Part shown: piece by piece, positions 36,770 through 45,533 of the stretch
How the letters are laid out: each line of letters starts with the position of its first letter
How positions within the stretch are numbered: the first letter of the stretch is position 1
DNA from: SXZD01 sp034680345
GTDB lineage: Bacteria; Pseudomonadota; Gammaproteobacteria; Burkholderiales; Burkholderiaceae_B
NCBI GenBank assembly: GCA_034680345.1
Contig: JAXISZ010000004.1
Location: 51,457-115,456 of the forward strand
Direction of reading: 5' to 3'
DNA length: 64,000 nt
Translations under genes and position numbers: made by a program
Notes under the pieces: generated by a model
Databases searched by the model: none
Told to the model about the DNA's origin: nothing
Seen by the model: the letters and a program-made list of their open reading frames with translations, nothing else

Positions 36770-37711
36770 ATGAATTGGATTGAAAACCTGTTGCCCCCGA
36801 AAATTTCTCGACAAACAGGCCAACAGCCTAAAAAAACAGTACCAGAGGGTTTATGGGTCAAATGCCCTAGTTGTGATACGGTGCTCTACAGTACTGATCT
36901 TGATAAAAGCGCGTCAGTGTGCCCTAAATGTAGCCATCATATGCGTATTGATGCACGCACCCGTTTAAATTTATTGTTAGATGAGTCTGATCGTTTTGAA
37001 TTGGGGCAAGAAGTTGAGCCAGTAGATACATTGGGGTTTGTCGACAGTAAGCCTTATTCACAACGTTTAGCACAAGCAAAAGAAGAGACAGGCGAAACAG
37101 ACGCACTTATTGTTATGGGTGGGTCCATCATGGGGCAACATTTGATTGTGGCCTGTTTTGAATTTGAATTCATGGGCGGGTCTATGGGTTCGGTGGTGGG
37201 TGAACGTTTTGCGCGTGCGGTACAAGTAGCCATTGATCAAAATGTACCGTTTGTGAGCATTGCTGCGTCGGGTGGGGCACGTATGCAAGAAGGCTTGAAT
37301 TCTTTGATGCAAATGGCTAAAACTTCCGCCATGATTGCAAAATTAGCACAAGCCCGCTTGCCTTATATTTCCATTTTGACAGACCCAACAATGGGGGGGG
37401 TATCAGCCAGTTTTGCATTTTTAGGCGATATTGTGATTGCAGAACCTGATGCATTGATTGGTTTTGCTGGTCCTAGAGTGATAGAACAAACAGTGCGTGA
37501 AGTACTGCCCGATGGCTTTCAACGTGCCGAGTTTTTGATGCAAAAAGGGGCGGTTGATCTTATTGTTGATCGTCGTGAAATGCGCAGCACCGTAGGCAGT
37601 TTGTTGGCTATTTTGCGTCGGCAATCCTGTCCTAGTGTTTCAGCAATCGTATCAAAAAAGTCTGAGGACTCTGAAGTTTCAGAGTCATTTGATAAATTTA
37701 ATAAAATATGA
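36770..37711 (+). CDS. accD: Acetyl-CoA carboxylase carboxyltransferase beta subunit
   Basis: AccD with AccA transfers the carboxyl group from biotin to acetyl-CoA. The 313-residue protein has the N-terminal zinc ribbon (CPSCDTVLY... CPKCSHHMR) and the crotonase-like core (SGGARMQEGLNSLMQMAKTSA). It overlaps folC by 4 bases, a standard pairing in betaproteobacteria. Confidence 0.96.
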   Translation: MNWIENLLPPKISRQTGQQPKKTVPEGLWVKCPSCDTVLYSTDLDKSASVCPKCSHHMRIDARTRLNLLLDESDRFELGQEVEPVDTLGFVDSKPYSQRLAQAKEETGETDALIVMGGSIMGQHLIVACFEFEFMGGSMGSVVGERFARAVQVAIDQNVPFVSIAASGGARMQEGLNSLMQMAKTSAMIAKLAQARLPYISILTDPTMGGVSASFAFLGDIVIAEPDALIGFAGPRVIEQTVREVLPDGFQRAEFLMQKGAVDLIVDRREMRSTVGSLLAILRRQSCPSVSAIVSKKSEDSEVSESFDKFNKI

Positions 37712-39144
37712 GTCAAACCCGCCCCAATTTTGGCAGTGTAAGCAGTCTTGCGCAGTGGTTAGCGTATATCGAGGGTATTCATAACAAACCGATTGATATG
37801 GGTTTAGAGCGCGTGCGAGCGGTAGCTCAGCGCATGGCGTGGAATTTATCCGCAGAAATTTTTACACCTTTAGAGCAAACTTTTGATAACCAAGCCACAT
37901 CGGCAGTTCATGAACCCATCATCATTACGGTGGGTGGCACCAACGGAAAAGGTTCAACTTGTGCCATTCTTGAAAGTATTTTGTTGCAAAGTGGTTACTC
38001 TGTTGGCATGTATACCTCCCCGCACTTAATTGATTTTGAAGAGCGAGCTCGGATTAATGGAAAAAATGTTGCCCCTGAGCTTTTTTGTGCTGCATTTGCA
38101 CGTGTTGAAAGCGCCCGCCAAGACACCTCCTTGAGTTATTTTGAATTTACCACTTTAGGCATTTTAGACGTTTTTTTAGGGGCTCAGCTGGATGTCATGA
38201 TTTTGGAGGTGGGGTTAGGGGGGCGGCTAGATGCTGTCAATGTGTTGAATCCGTCTGTTGCATTGGTAACCAGTGTAGATTTAGATCACATGGAATACCT
38301 AGGACCAACCAGGGAGCATATTGGTCTAGAGAAAGCGGGAATTTTCAGGCCCAACCGACCTGCGATTGTGAGCGATCCAGCACCACCTCATAGTCTTGTT
38401 GAGTACGCTAAAAAAATAGGCGCTGATTTATGGTTGTTTGGGCATGATTTTAATTATCAAGGTGATCGGCAACAATGGTCGTATGGGGGGCGCAATACAC
38501 GCCGATCAGCGTTGGCATATCCGGCTTTAAGGGGCACCAATCAGTTGTTGAATGCTACTGCTGCCATGGCTGCGCTTGAAGCGTTGCAAAGCTGTTTGTT
38601 TGTGCCTGCACAAAGCGTTCGCCAGGGGTTGGCGTTGGTTGATTGGCCAGGGCGTTTTCAAGTTCTTCCGGGCCGTCCAGCGGTGGTTTTGGATGTGGCG
38701 CATAATCCGCATGCGGCTGCTCATTTACGAGCCAATCTTGATCAAATGGGTTTCTTTCCTTTTACCCATGCAATACTGGGTATGTTGGCTGACAAAGATG
38801 TAGCCGGTGTAGTGGCTCATTTAAAAGATAAGGTGGATCACTGGCATTTGGTGAGTACTTCTGGTGCGCGTGGACTGTCTGGGGCTGAATTATTAAAAAT
38901 TGTCCGCCAATGTGGTGTTGAAGGTGAATCTTTTAATTGGGTTAACGCAAAATTGCCTGTGGATGCTCAAACAAGTTCACCAGCCGTACCAGAACGCTCT
39001 GTGCAAGTTTATGAAAATATTGCCGAAGCTTTCTTCACTGTTTATTCCAGTGTTGATCAAAATGATAGAATTGTAGTATTTGGTTCTTTTTTGACGGTGG
39101 CAGCGGTTATGGATGCCCGTAAAAACATAAAGCTGGGTATATAG
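37708..39144 (+). CDS. folC: Bifunctional folylpolyglutamate/dihydrofolate synthase
   Basis: FolC adds glutamate to folates. The 478-residue Mur-ligase-type protein has the ATP loop VGGTNGKGSTCAILE, the EVGLGGRLDAVN motif and the C-terminal DVAHNPHAA signature. The ATG overlaps the accD stop by four bases. Confidence 0.94.
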   Translation: MSQTRPNFGSVSSLAQWLAYIEGIHNKPIDMGLERVRAVAQRMAWNLSAEIFTPLEQTFDNQATSAVHEPIIITVGGTNGKGSTCAILESILLQSGYSVGMYTSPHLIDFEERARINGKNVAPELFCAAFARVESARQDTSLSYFEFTTLGILDVFLGAQLDVMILEVGLGGRLDAVNVLNPSVALVTSVDLDHMEYLGPTREHIGLEKAGIFRPNRPAIVSDPAPPHSLVEYAKKIGADLWLFGHDFNYQGDRQQWSYGGRNTRRSALAYPALRGTNQLLNATAAMAALEALQSCLFVPAQSVRQGLALVDWPGRFQVLPGRPAVVLDVAHNPHAAAHLRANLDQMGFFPFTHAILGMLADKDVAGVVAHLKDKVDHWHLVSTSGARGLSGAELLKIVRQCGVEGESFNWVNAKLPVDAQTSSPAVPERSVQVYENIAEAFFTVYSSVDQNDRIVVFGSFLTVAAVMDARKNIKLGI

Positions 39145-39153
39145 GCAAATTCT

Positions 39154-40158
39154 ATGGGATTAAAAAAATTGTTCGGTGATTCTTCAGAAAATTCTAAAAA
39201 GAACATTCTGTTGCGAAATCAGCCGAATCGCTTCGAATCTGAAAACACTGCTGCTTCACTAGCGCCAGCAGACCAGAGTAGAAAAACCGCCCGTCAGCGT
39301 TTAATTGGGGCATTGGCTTTATTGCTTGTTGCCATTGTACTATTGCCTATGGTTCTAGACGAGGAAGTACAAACACCGGACATTGGCCTGCAATTGCAAA
39401 TACCATCAAAAGACCAAGACGCTAACCTTGCACAGCAACATACAAACAAAGAACAAATTACACAAGAATTTTCCTCTTTAGGCACGGTTATCCCTGAGGA
39501 GTCGCCTATGGAGCAGATGGGCGTTTCAAATGAGCCTAGTGCGCAAAAAACTTCTGAATCTGGTGTTGAGCAAAGTAAAACCAGTTCAGATTCACTTTCT
39601 AGTTCGGTTGCAGGTTTAAGTAGCAAAGACAATCTTTCTAAGAAAAAATCAGTGGTTGATACTCTTTCCAGTCAATCCAGTGTAGAAAAATCAGTATCTA
39701 AACCAACCGAAAAACCACTGGAAAAATTTGTTGCTGAAAAATCAAAACCATCAGCACGTTCACAAGCTAAAGAATCTGACGAATCAAACGCCAATATTTC
39801 AATTTTAAATGACCCGATTGCCAGTTTTGCCAATAAATCTGTTGCTAAATTAGATGCCAAAATAGATGCTAAAACAAGTGGTAAACCCCAGGTTAAATTA
39901 GACGAACAACTCACTTTAAAGCCGGCTGTTCAAGTTAATCACTGGATCCAAATTGCAGCATATTCAAACGAAGCCAAAGCGCGAAGTATGGCTGAACAAA
40001 TTCGCACCAAGGGGTTTCCTGCTGTTACAGAAGTGGTTCGCACCTCTAATGGTGATTTATACCGTGTGCGCGTAGGGCCTTTTGAGAGTAAAGAAATAGC
40101 AAGCCGTTCTCGTGACAAATTAAATCAGTTTGGTTTTGAGGGTTCTTTGGTTCAATGA
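39154..40158 (+). CDS. SPOR-domain membrane protein (DedD-like)
   Basis: A 334-residue bitopic protein: a cytoplasmic N-terminus, one membrane segment (about residues 48-70), a Ser/Lys/Glu-rich linker of about 190 residues, and a C-terminal SPOR domain (HWIQIAAYSNEAKARSMAEQI ... YRVRVGPFESKEIASR). SPOR domains bind denuded septal peptidoglycan, so a role in cell division is likely. The folC-SPOR-cvpA-purF order is conserved in betaproteobacteria. It overlaps cvpA by four bases. Confidence 0.88.
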   Translation: MGLKKLFGDSSENSKKNILLRNQPNRFESENTAASLAPADQSRKTARQRLIGALALLLVAIVLLPMVLDEEVQTPDIGLQLQIPSKDQDANLAQQHTNKEQITQEFSSLGTVIPEESPMEQMGVSNEPSAQKTSESGVEQSKTSSDSLSSSVAGLSSKDNLSKKKSVVDTLSSQSSVEKSVSKPTEKPLEKFVAEKSKPSARSQAKESDESNANISILNDPIASFANKSVAKLDAKIDAKTSGKPQVKLDEQLTLKPAVQVNHWIQIAAYSNEAKARSMAEQIRTKGFPAVTEVVRTSNGDLYRVRVGPFESKEIASRSRDKLNQFGFEGSLVQ

Positions 40159-40646
40159 CCGAATTTGATTACATCGTCTTAGCTGTATTGGCTTTTTCGG
40201 TGGCTTTATCGATGTTTCGTGGTTTGGTTCGCGAAGTTTTGTCGTTGGGTAACTGGATAATCGCTTTTTATGTGGCTAACCATTATGCGCACTGGGTTAT
40301 TTGGTGTTTTGAGTCCTTTCTGATGTGGTCTCAGGCTATGCAAATATTGGCGAGTTTTACACTTGCTTTTATCGCATCATTGCTCGTGGGTGCTGTTTTA
40401 ATTGCTATGATTTCTCGATTGATTACGGTGGTGGGTTTAGGTTTTGTTGACCGTATTTTGGGTGTTTTTTTTGGTGTGTTACGTGGTGTGTTAATTATTC
40501 TTGCGGCGATGATTGTAGCGGGATTTACTTCTTTACCAGAAAAACAATTTTGGAAAGAAGCGATGTTTTCACCGTATGTAGAGCAAGGAGTGCGAATCAT
40601 TAAACCATGGTTACCACCGAATGTCGCTCATTGGATTAAATATTAG
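40155..40646 (+). CDS. cvpA: CvpA family inner-membrane protein
   Basis: The 163-residue protein has four hydrophobic segments and the CvpA features MFRGLVREVLSLGNWI and GFVDRILGVFFGVLRGVLII. It was first linked to colicin V production and is now tied to envelope stress tolerance. It lies directly before purF, as in many proteobacteria. Confidence 0.9.
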   Translation: MTEFDYIVLAVLAFSVALSMFRGLVREVLSLGNWIIAFYVANHYAHWVIWCFESFLMWSQAMQILASFTLAFIASLLVGAVLIAMISRLITVVGLGFVDRILGVFFGVLRGVLIILAAMIVAGFTSLPEKQFWKEAMFSPYVEQGVRIIKPWLPPNVAHWIKY

Positions 40647-40654
40647 GAGTTGGT

Positions 40655-42169
40655 ATGTGTGGAGTGATAGGGGCGGCCACCCGTTTGCCTGTTAATCAAT
40701 TGTTATATGATGGTTTGTTGCTATTGCAGCATCGCGGACAAGACGCCGCTGGCATTGCTACCGAAAGCAATAAAACATTCAACATGTTTAAGGGCAGTGG
40801 TTTGGTTCGTGACGTTTTTAGAACACGCAATATGCGTTCATTGCCTGGAAACTTTGGACTTGGGCATGTGCGCTATCCAACTGCTGGGTCTGCAAATAAC
40901 TCAGAAGAAGCGCAGCCTTTTTATGTTAACGCGCCTTTTGGTATGATGCTGGCCCACAATGGTAACTTAACCAATACTGAGCGGTTAAAGGCCGAAATGT
41001 TTCGCAACGACCGTCGGCATATCAATACCAATTCTGATTCAGAGGTTTTACTGAATGTGCTTGCACATGAGTTGCAAGCGATTTCAAGCAGTTATACTGT
41101 TGACCCTGTTACTTTATTTCGAGCGGTAGCAGCGCTACACCAACGGGTGCGTGGTGCTTATGCCTGCGTTGCGATGATTGCTGGAGTTGGTTTATTGGCG
41201 TTTCGTGACCCATATGGTATACGTCCGTTGGTATTGGGGGCTTGTGAAACCGATCAAGGCGCGGAGTACATGTTTGCATCTGAAAGTGTTGCCCTTGAGG
41301 GGATGGGCTTTAAGTTTGTGCGAGATGTGGCTCCTGGCGAAGCTGTGTTTGTAGACCAGGATTTTAATTTGTATAGCCAACAATGCGCTGAAAATACAGT
41401 ATTAACACCTTGTATTTTTGAATATGTATATTTAGCGAGACCAGATTCTGTGATGGATGGTGTTTCTGTCTACGAGGCACGGGTTAAAATGGGTGAATTT
41501 TTAGCAGATAAAATTCGTAAAGAAATTTCGACTGGCGATATTGATGTGGTTATGCCTATTCCAGATTCATCGCGCCCTGCTGCTATGGAGTTGGCCAATC
41601 GGTTAAACTTAAATTACCGCGAAGGTTTTATTAAGAATCGATACATTGGCCGTACTTTTATTATGCCAGGGCAGGCTACACGGCGTAAAAGTGTCCGGCA
41701 AAAACTCAACCCCATTGGAATTGAGTTTAAAGGTAAAAGTGTATTAATTGTTGACGATTCAATCGTGCGTGGCACCACCAGTCGGGAAATTGTACAAATG
41801 GCAAGAGAGTCTGGGGCTCGTCGCGTGGTTTTTGCTTCGGCGGCACCGCCCGTGCGTTTTCCTAATGTATATGGTATTGATATGCCAACGCGCAGTGAAT
41901 TAATTGCTAATCAGCGAACCGATGAGCAAATAGTGTCTGAATTGGGCGCCGATGTATTGGTTTATCAGGACATTGCAGATATGAAGCGCGCAGTTACTGA
42001 AATTTGTCCTGATTTATCACGTTTTGATGCATCTTGTTTTGATGGAAATTACGTAACTGGTGATGTAACTGCCGAGTATTTGGATCGCATAGAATGGGGG
42101 CGAGAACATCCTGAATTAAATGTTGGCGGAGGAACTCAACTTAATTTAGGTTATTCGTCGAATCAATAA
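40655..42169 (+). CDS. purF: Amidophosphoribosyltransferase
   Basis: PurF makes 5-phosphoribosylamine from PRPP and glutamine, the first committed purine step. The 504-residue protein has the Ntn-hydrolase nucleophile Cys2 (MCGVIGAA), the amidotransferase domain (residues 2-235) and the PRPP-binding VLIVDDSIVRGTTSREIV. A TAGGAG site precedes the ATG. Confidence 0.97.
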   Translation: MCGVIGAATRLPVNQLLYDGLLLLQHRGQDAAGIATESNKTFNMFKGSGLVRDVFRTRNMRSLPGNFGLGHVRYPTAGSANNSEEAQPFYVNAPFGMMLAHNGNLTNTERLKAEMFRNDRRHINTNSDSEVLLNVLAHELQAISSSYTVDPVTLFRAVAALHQRVRGAYACVAMIAGVGLLAFRDPYGIRPLVLGACETDQGAEYMFASESVALEGMGFKFVRDVAPGEAVFVDQDFNLYSQQCAENTVLTPCIFEYVYLARPDSVMDGVSVYEARVKMGEFLADKIRKEISTGDIDVVMPIPDSSRPAAMELANRLNLNYREGFIKNRYIGRTFIMPGQATRRKSVRQKLNPIGIEFKGKSVLIVDDSIVRGTTSREIVQMARESGARRVVFASAAPPVRFPNVYGIDMPTRSELIANQRTDEQIVSELGADVLVYQDIADMKRAVTEICPDLSRFDASCFDGNYVTGDVTAEYLDRIEWGREHPELNVGGGTQLNLGYSSNQ

Positions 42170-42274
42170 CCGTTATGCACTTTGCACTTTGATCGTATCT
42201 AAAAGCAAATGAGAATATATTTTGTTTGTCAGACTGATGCGTATGTTTTTAATTTTTAATTGTTTGGATTGTTT

Positions 42275-43528
42275 ATGTCCTTAATTGTTCACAAATACGG
42301 TGGCACTTCAATGGGGTCAACCGAGCGTATTAAAAATGTAGCAAAGCGTGTTGCTAAGTGGCATGCCGCTGGTTATCAAATGGTGGTGGTACCTTCGGCT
42401 ATGTCGGGGGAAACAAATCGCTTAATTGCTCTGGCCAAAGAAATACAAAATCAACCCGATCCTCGTGAGTTGGATGCTATTGCCAGCACAGGCGAACAAG
42501 TGTCTGTGGGGTTGTTGGCCATGGCATTAAAAGCTTTGGGGGTTCCAGCGGTGAGTTATGCTGGTTGGCAAGTGCCCGTATGTACGGACAGTGCGTATAC
42601 CAAAGCGCGCATTCAGTCGATTGATGATGCTCGAATTCGCGCCGATTTATACGCTGGTCGAGTGGTTATTGTTGCTGGTTTTCAGGGTGTTGATCCATTT
42701 GGTAATATTACCACTCTGGGCCGAGGGGGGTCAGACACGTCAGCTGTAGCGGTAGCTGCTGCCTTAAAAGCTCAGGAGTGTTTAATTTACACGGATGTGG
42801 ATGGCGTTTACACCACCGATCCCCGAATTGTTGAAGACGCGCGACGTCTTAAAGTTGTGTCCTTTGAAGAAATGCTAGAAATGGCCTCTTTGGGCTCCAA
42901 AGTTTTGCAAATTCGCTCTGTCGAATTTGCTGGAAAATATCGAGTGCCTACTCGTGTATTGTCTAGTTTAACCGATCCATTGATACCGCTGGAAGAGGAA
43001 AAAATCTCCGGCACGCTCATTACTTTTGAGGAAGATGAAAACATGGAACAAGCTGTTGTTTCCGGTATTGCGTTTAATCGCGATGAAGCCAAAGTTACTG
43101 TTCGCGGGGTTCCTGACCGCCCTGGAATAGCCTACAGTATTTTGGGGGGAATAGCTCAAGCCAATATCGATGTAGACATTATTATTCAGAACCAAGGTTC
43201 AGACGGTACAACTGATTTTTCTTTTACTGTGCATCGCAATGAGCTACAAAAAACCCTAGATGTTTTAAATCAACATGTCAAGCCACAAGTTAATGCTCAA
43301 GAGGTTGCTGGCGACCCCAATGTGTGTAAGGTTTCAATTGTTGGTATTGGTATGCGTTCGCACGTTGGTGTTGCTAGCAAGATGTTTAAAACATTGTCAG
43401 AAGAGGGTATTAATATTCAAATGATATCGACTTCCGAGATCAAGGTGTCCGTGATTATTGAAGATAAGTATATGGAGTTGGCGGTGCGGGCATTACATCG
43501 GGCTTTTGGATTAGAAAAAGTTAGCTGA
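42275..43528 (+). CDS. lysC: Aspartate kinase
   Basis: Phosphorylates aspartate at the head of the Lys/Thr/Met pathways. The 417-residue monofunctional enzyme has VHKYGGTSMGS at the N-terminus, an amino-acid kinase domain to about residue 245 and two C-terminal ACT domains for feedback control (VRGVPDRPGIAYSILGGIAQANIDV; VSIVGIGMRSHVGVASKMFKTLSEEGINI). The ATG at 42275 gives the standard start; the frame is open from 42260. The gene is the last housekeeping gene before the T3SS island. Confidence 0.96.
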   Translation: MSLIVHKYGGTSMGSTERIKNVAKRVAKWHAAGYQMVVVPSAMSGETNRLIALAKEIQNQPDPRELDAIASTGEQVSVGLLAMALKALGVPAVSYAGWQVPVCTDSAYTKARIQSIDDARIRADLYAGRVVIVAGFQGVDPFGNITTLGRGGSDTSAVAVAAALKAQECLIYTDVDGVYTTDPRIVEDARRLKVVSFEEMLEMASLGSKVLQIRSVEFAGKYRVPTRVLSSLTDPLIPLEEEKISGTLITFEEDENMEQAVVSGIAFNRDEAKVTVRGVPDRPGIAYSILGGIAQANIDVDIIIQNQGSDGTTDFSFTVHRNELQKTLDVLNQHVKPQVNAQEVAGDPNVCKVSIVGIGMRSHVGVASKMFKTLSEEGINIQMISTSEIKVSVIIEDKYMELAVRALHRAFGLEKVS

Positions 43529-43600
43529 ATTTTTTTAAAATGATCTTAATTTAACTGGTGTAGTTAACACTATTTGATTAAAAAGTGTTGTTTCAGTTTG

Positions 43601-43626
43601 AAAACCCTGTTTTTCAGGGTTTTTTA
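43601..43626 (+). terminator. Intrinsic terminator of lysC
   Basis: AAAACCCTG, five T loop, CAGGGTTTTTT: a perfect short GC stem with an A run before and a T run after, 72 bases past the lysC stop and only nine bases before the left end of the IS30 remnant. Confidence 0.88.
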
Positions 43627-43634
43627 TTACGTGA

Positions 43635-43654
43635 ATTCAAGTACGAAGTGCAAC
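43635..43654 (+). repeat. Left terminal inverted repeat of the IS30 remnant
   Basis: The 20 bases ATTCAAGTACGAAGTGCAAC are perfectly complementary to the right end at 44111-44130. Confidence 0.9.
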
Positions 43655-43731
43655 TTTGATCAATCAAAGTAAAAAGGCTGAGGATACTTTAGTATCTAAG
43701 GCTTTTTTAACTACCACATCAAAATTGCACT

Positions 43732-44128
43732 ATGACCTATAAGCAGTTCAGCTAAAACGAAAGATACCAGATTTTTGCTCTTATGAAAGTTGGTTTTAAT
43801 CAGAGCAAAATTGCTTCAGTATTTGGAAGACATCAGTCTACGATTACTCGGGAGATTCATCGAAATGCTGGTAAACGAGGTATACAATTTTGGCAAAAGT
43901 GCCCAATAAAACTGCGAATCTAGTTGGCAACGCGGTTGTAATGAAAACCTGAATGGGCTTTTACGCCAATATATTCCAAAAAACGTCCTTTATCTACTGT
44001 TACTGAGCATGAATAAAATAAAAATGATTAAACAGTTATTAAATAATAGGCCAAGAAAAAGATTGGGGTATAAAACACCAAAAGAAATATTTTTTCAATA
44101 TGTTAACGATGTTGCACTTCGTACTTGA
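43732..44128 (+). pseudogene. IS30-family transposase remnant
   Basis: The reading frame from ATG 43732 gives MTYKQFS, a TAA at 43753, then NERYQIFALMKVGFNQSK and ASVFGRHQSTITREIHRN, which is the IS30 N-terminal helix-turn-helix. The frame stops at TAG 43921. A second frame from about 43919 reads SSWQRGCNENLNGLLRQYIPKN, then LNNRPRKRLGYKTPKEIFF and VALRT with a stop at 44126-44128, the C-terminal signature of IS30 transposases. The DDE catalytic core between them is deleted. It is non-functional, with one stop codon, one frame change and a large internal loss. Confidence 0.9.
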
Positions 44129-44130
44129 AT
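44111..44130 (-). repeat. Right terminal inverted repeat of the IS30 remnant
   Basis: Exact reverse complement of 43635-43654. It also encodes the last residues of the transposase fragment. Confidence 0.9.
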
Positions 44131-44170
44131 CCAAGTTATTTTAAATTTAGATGTCATAATAAATTATTTT

Positions 44171-44198
44171 GGAACAAAACACCGGACATGGTCACCTA
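44171..44198 (+). promoter_or_regulatory. HrpL-box-like promoter upstream of sctE
   Basis: GGAACA (44171-44176), a 15-base spacer and TCACCTA (44192-44198) match the HrpL-type ECF sigma box GGAACC-N15/16-CCACNNA at 9 of 11 fixed bases. The site lies 56 bases before the sctE ATG and 40 bases after the IS30 remnant. The expected start is near 44205. A better copy of the same motif precedes the opposite T3SS operon (63669-63697), which strengthens the call. Confidence 0.6.
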
Positions 44199-44210
44199 AC
44201 ATATGAAGTT

Positions 44211-44232
44211 TGAAACTTTTTAAAAAGTTTCA
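44211..44232. promoter_or_regulatory. 22-bp perfect palindrome in the sctE leader
   Basis: The core is GAAACTTTTTAAAAAGTTTC (44212-44231), extended by one matching base each side. It lies after the predicted start from the HrpL-like box and ten bases before the Shine-Dalgarno site (AGGAG at 44242-44246). It could be an operator or a leader hairpin affecting translation. Confidence 0.5.
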
Positions 44233-44253
44233 TTGATATTTAGGAGAAAAAAA

Positions 44254-45501
44254 ATGTCTGTTGTTGATTTTTTTGGTATTAAACTGCCAGAGCAAGAACG
44301 GTCTTTTCTTGAACGATTGCGAGATAAAAGGCAAGGGTCTGGCGCAGAAGGCAAGACTTCAACTGAGTCGTTGTTTTTAGAAAGCAGTAATGATGTTTCA
44401 ATCCAAAGTGGCAAACCAACTAAAGCTCAAATGCAAGAGGGTCAAGATTTAGCAAATGAATTTCGGCGTTCTATGGGTTTGTATGACGAGATTACAGATC
44501 CTGAAATTGCAGCTGGTGCGGCAATAGTTATGATGATTGACAATATTTTGGAAAAAACCATGTTAGATGCTAAGAGCAAGGCAGCTGACATTCAAGCAGT
44601 AGAAAAGAATAAGCGTGAAATAGAGCAAAAAAATATCAACAAACATAAAGAAGTACGCAAAGCGGCTTTAATAAATAAAATTTTTGGTTGGTTAAAGGCC
44701 CTTTTTATGGCAATTGTTGCTATTGCGATTGCTGTTGTTAGTTTTGGAACAGCCTCTCCTTTAGCGGCATCGTTGATGGCAACAGCAGTTGTTATGACTA
44801 TGTGGGATTTTGTCGCTCAAGTGGCTAGTGAGGCCAGCGGGGGTAAAGCAAAAATTGGCCTGACTGATGGTTTTGCCAAAATGTTTGAAGCTGTTCTAAC
44901 AGGTCTAGGAATGAATGAGGAGAGAGCCAAAGAGCTAGCAGGCTACGTGGCATTCGCCTTAGTGATGTTGATTGAAATTGTTTTGAGTTTTGGTACCGTA
45001 ATAGCAGCGCGGGCTGGTTTTGCCGCAACAGAAAAAGCTGCAAACGCTGCTGTTGGTGCCTCTACTGCTGCTGCCGCTGGTAAAGCAGGAGCAAAAGCAT
45101 TAGATGACGTTGCTGCTAGCTCAACGGCTAAAGTAGAAGAAATAATTCATAAAAAAATTATCAATTTTTATCAGGCAACAATTGATCAATTAAAACGCAA
45201 CAACACTGCTCAAAAATGGATTGCTGGAGGCGAGATTATTGCAGCATCCACCGCAGTTGCTGAGGGCGCAACATCGGTTGCATTAGCGGATATCAATAAT
45301 AAGCTCGCACAATTAAAAGCTGAATTAATGGAGATAGAAGCCTTAATATTCTATTTGATTGAGCAGAAAAAGAGAGTGCATGAAGATGTTGATATGTACG
45401 TGAAAATTCATGAAGAAGTCGTTAGCACTTTAATGGAAATCATCAATTCTGTGGAAAAACGGTTTCGTGAGGCCATTAAGTCAGATGATGAAAAAAGTTG
45501 A
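44254..45501 (+). CDS. sctE: T3SS translocator SctE (IpaB/SipB/YopB-type)
   Basis: Predicted major hydrophobic translocator, which would be secreted and form the pore in the host membrane. The 415-residue protein has a charged coiled-coil region (about residues 85-135), a long hydrophobic hairpin-like segment (about 143-187), a second membrane segment (about 229-255), an Ala-rich stretch (258-290) and C-terminal coiled coils (about 350-410). It has no Sec signal. This layout and the place before a one-TM translocator gene identify it; pairwise similarity could not be tested. The frame opens at 44233, but AGGAG at 44242-44246 sets the ATG at 44254. No SycD/IpgC-type chaperone gene is adjacent, which is unusual. 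Confidence 0.8.
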   Translation: MSVVDFFGIKLPEQERSFLERLRDKRQGSGAEGKTSTESLFLESSNDVSIQSGKPTKAQMQEGQDLANEFRRSMGLYDEITDPEIAAGAAIVMMIDNILEKTMLDAKSKAADIQAVEKNKREIEQKNINKHKEVRKAALINKIFGWLKALFMAIVAIAIAVVSFGTASPLAASLMATAVVMTMWDFVAQVASEASGGKAKIGLTDGFAKMFEAVLTGLGMNEERAKELAGYVAFALVMLIEIVLSFGTVIAARAGFAATEKAANAAVGASTAAAAGKAGAKALDDVAASSTAKVEEIIHKKIINFYQATIDQLKRNNTAQKWIAGGEIIAASTAVAEGATSVALADINNKLAQLKAELMEIEALIFYLIEQKKRVHEDVDMYVKIHEEVVSTLMEIINSVEKRFREAIKSDDEKS

Positions 45502-45533
45502 TTATAGTTATTAAAAATTTTGATGGAGTTTTT

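Larger units (their letters stand above)
43635..44130 (+). mobile_element. Deleted IS30-family insertion sequence (496 bp, both ends intact)
   Basis: Both ends carry the same 20-bp terminal inverted repeat ATTCAAGTACGAAGTGCAAC (43635-43654, and its complement at 44111-44130), with no mismatch. Between them lie the N-terminal and C-terminal parts of an IS30-type transposase and nothing of the middle, so about half of a typical 1-1.2 kb element is missing. A hairpin with the palindrome GATACT-TT-AGTATC lies near the left end. No convincing target duplication flanks it. The element sits exactly between the lysC terminator and the T3SS promoter and could still be mobilised in trans because both ends are intact. 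Confidence 0.88.

Noticed and set aside
39294..39632. Antisense open frame over the SPOR gene and similar long antisense frames elsewhere
   Set aside because: They are shadows of well-supported genes, without ribosome sites or recognisable products.
43635..44130. Target-site duplication flanking the IS30 remnant
   Set aside because: The bases just outside the two ends (GTGA and CCAA) do not match as a direct repeat.
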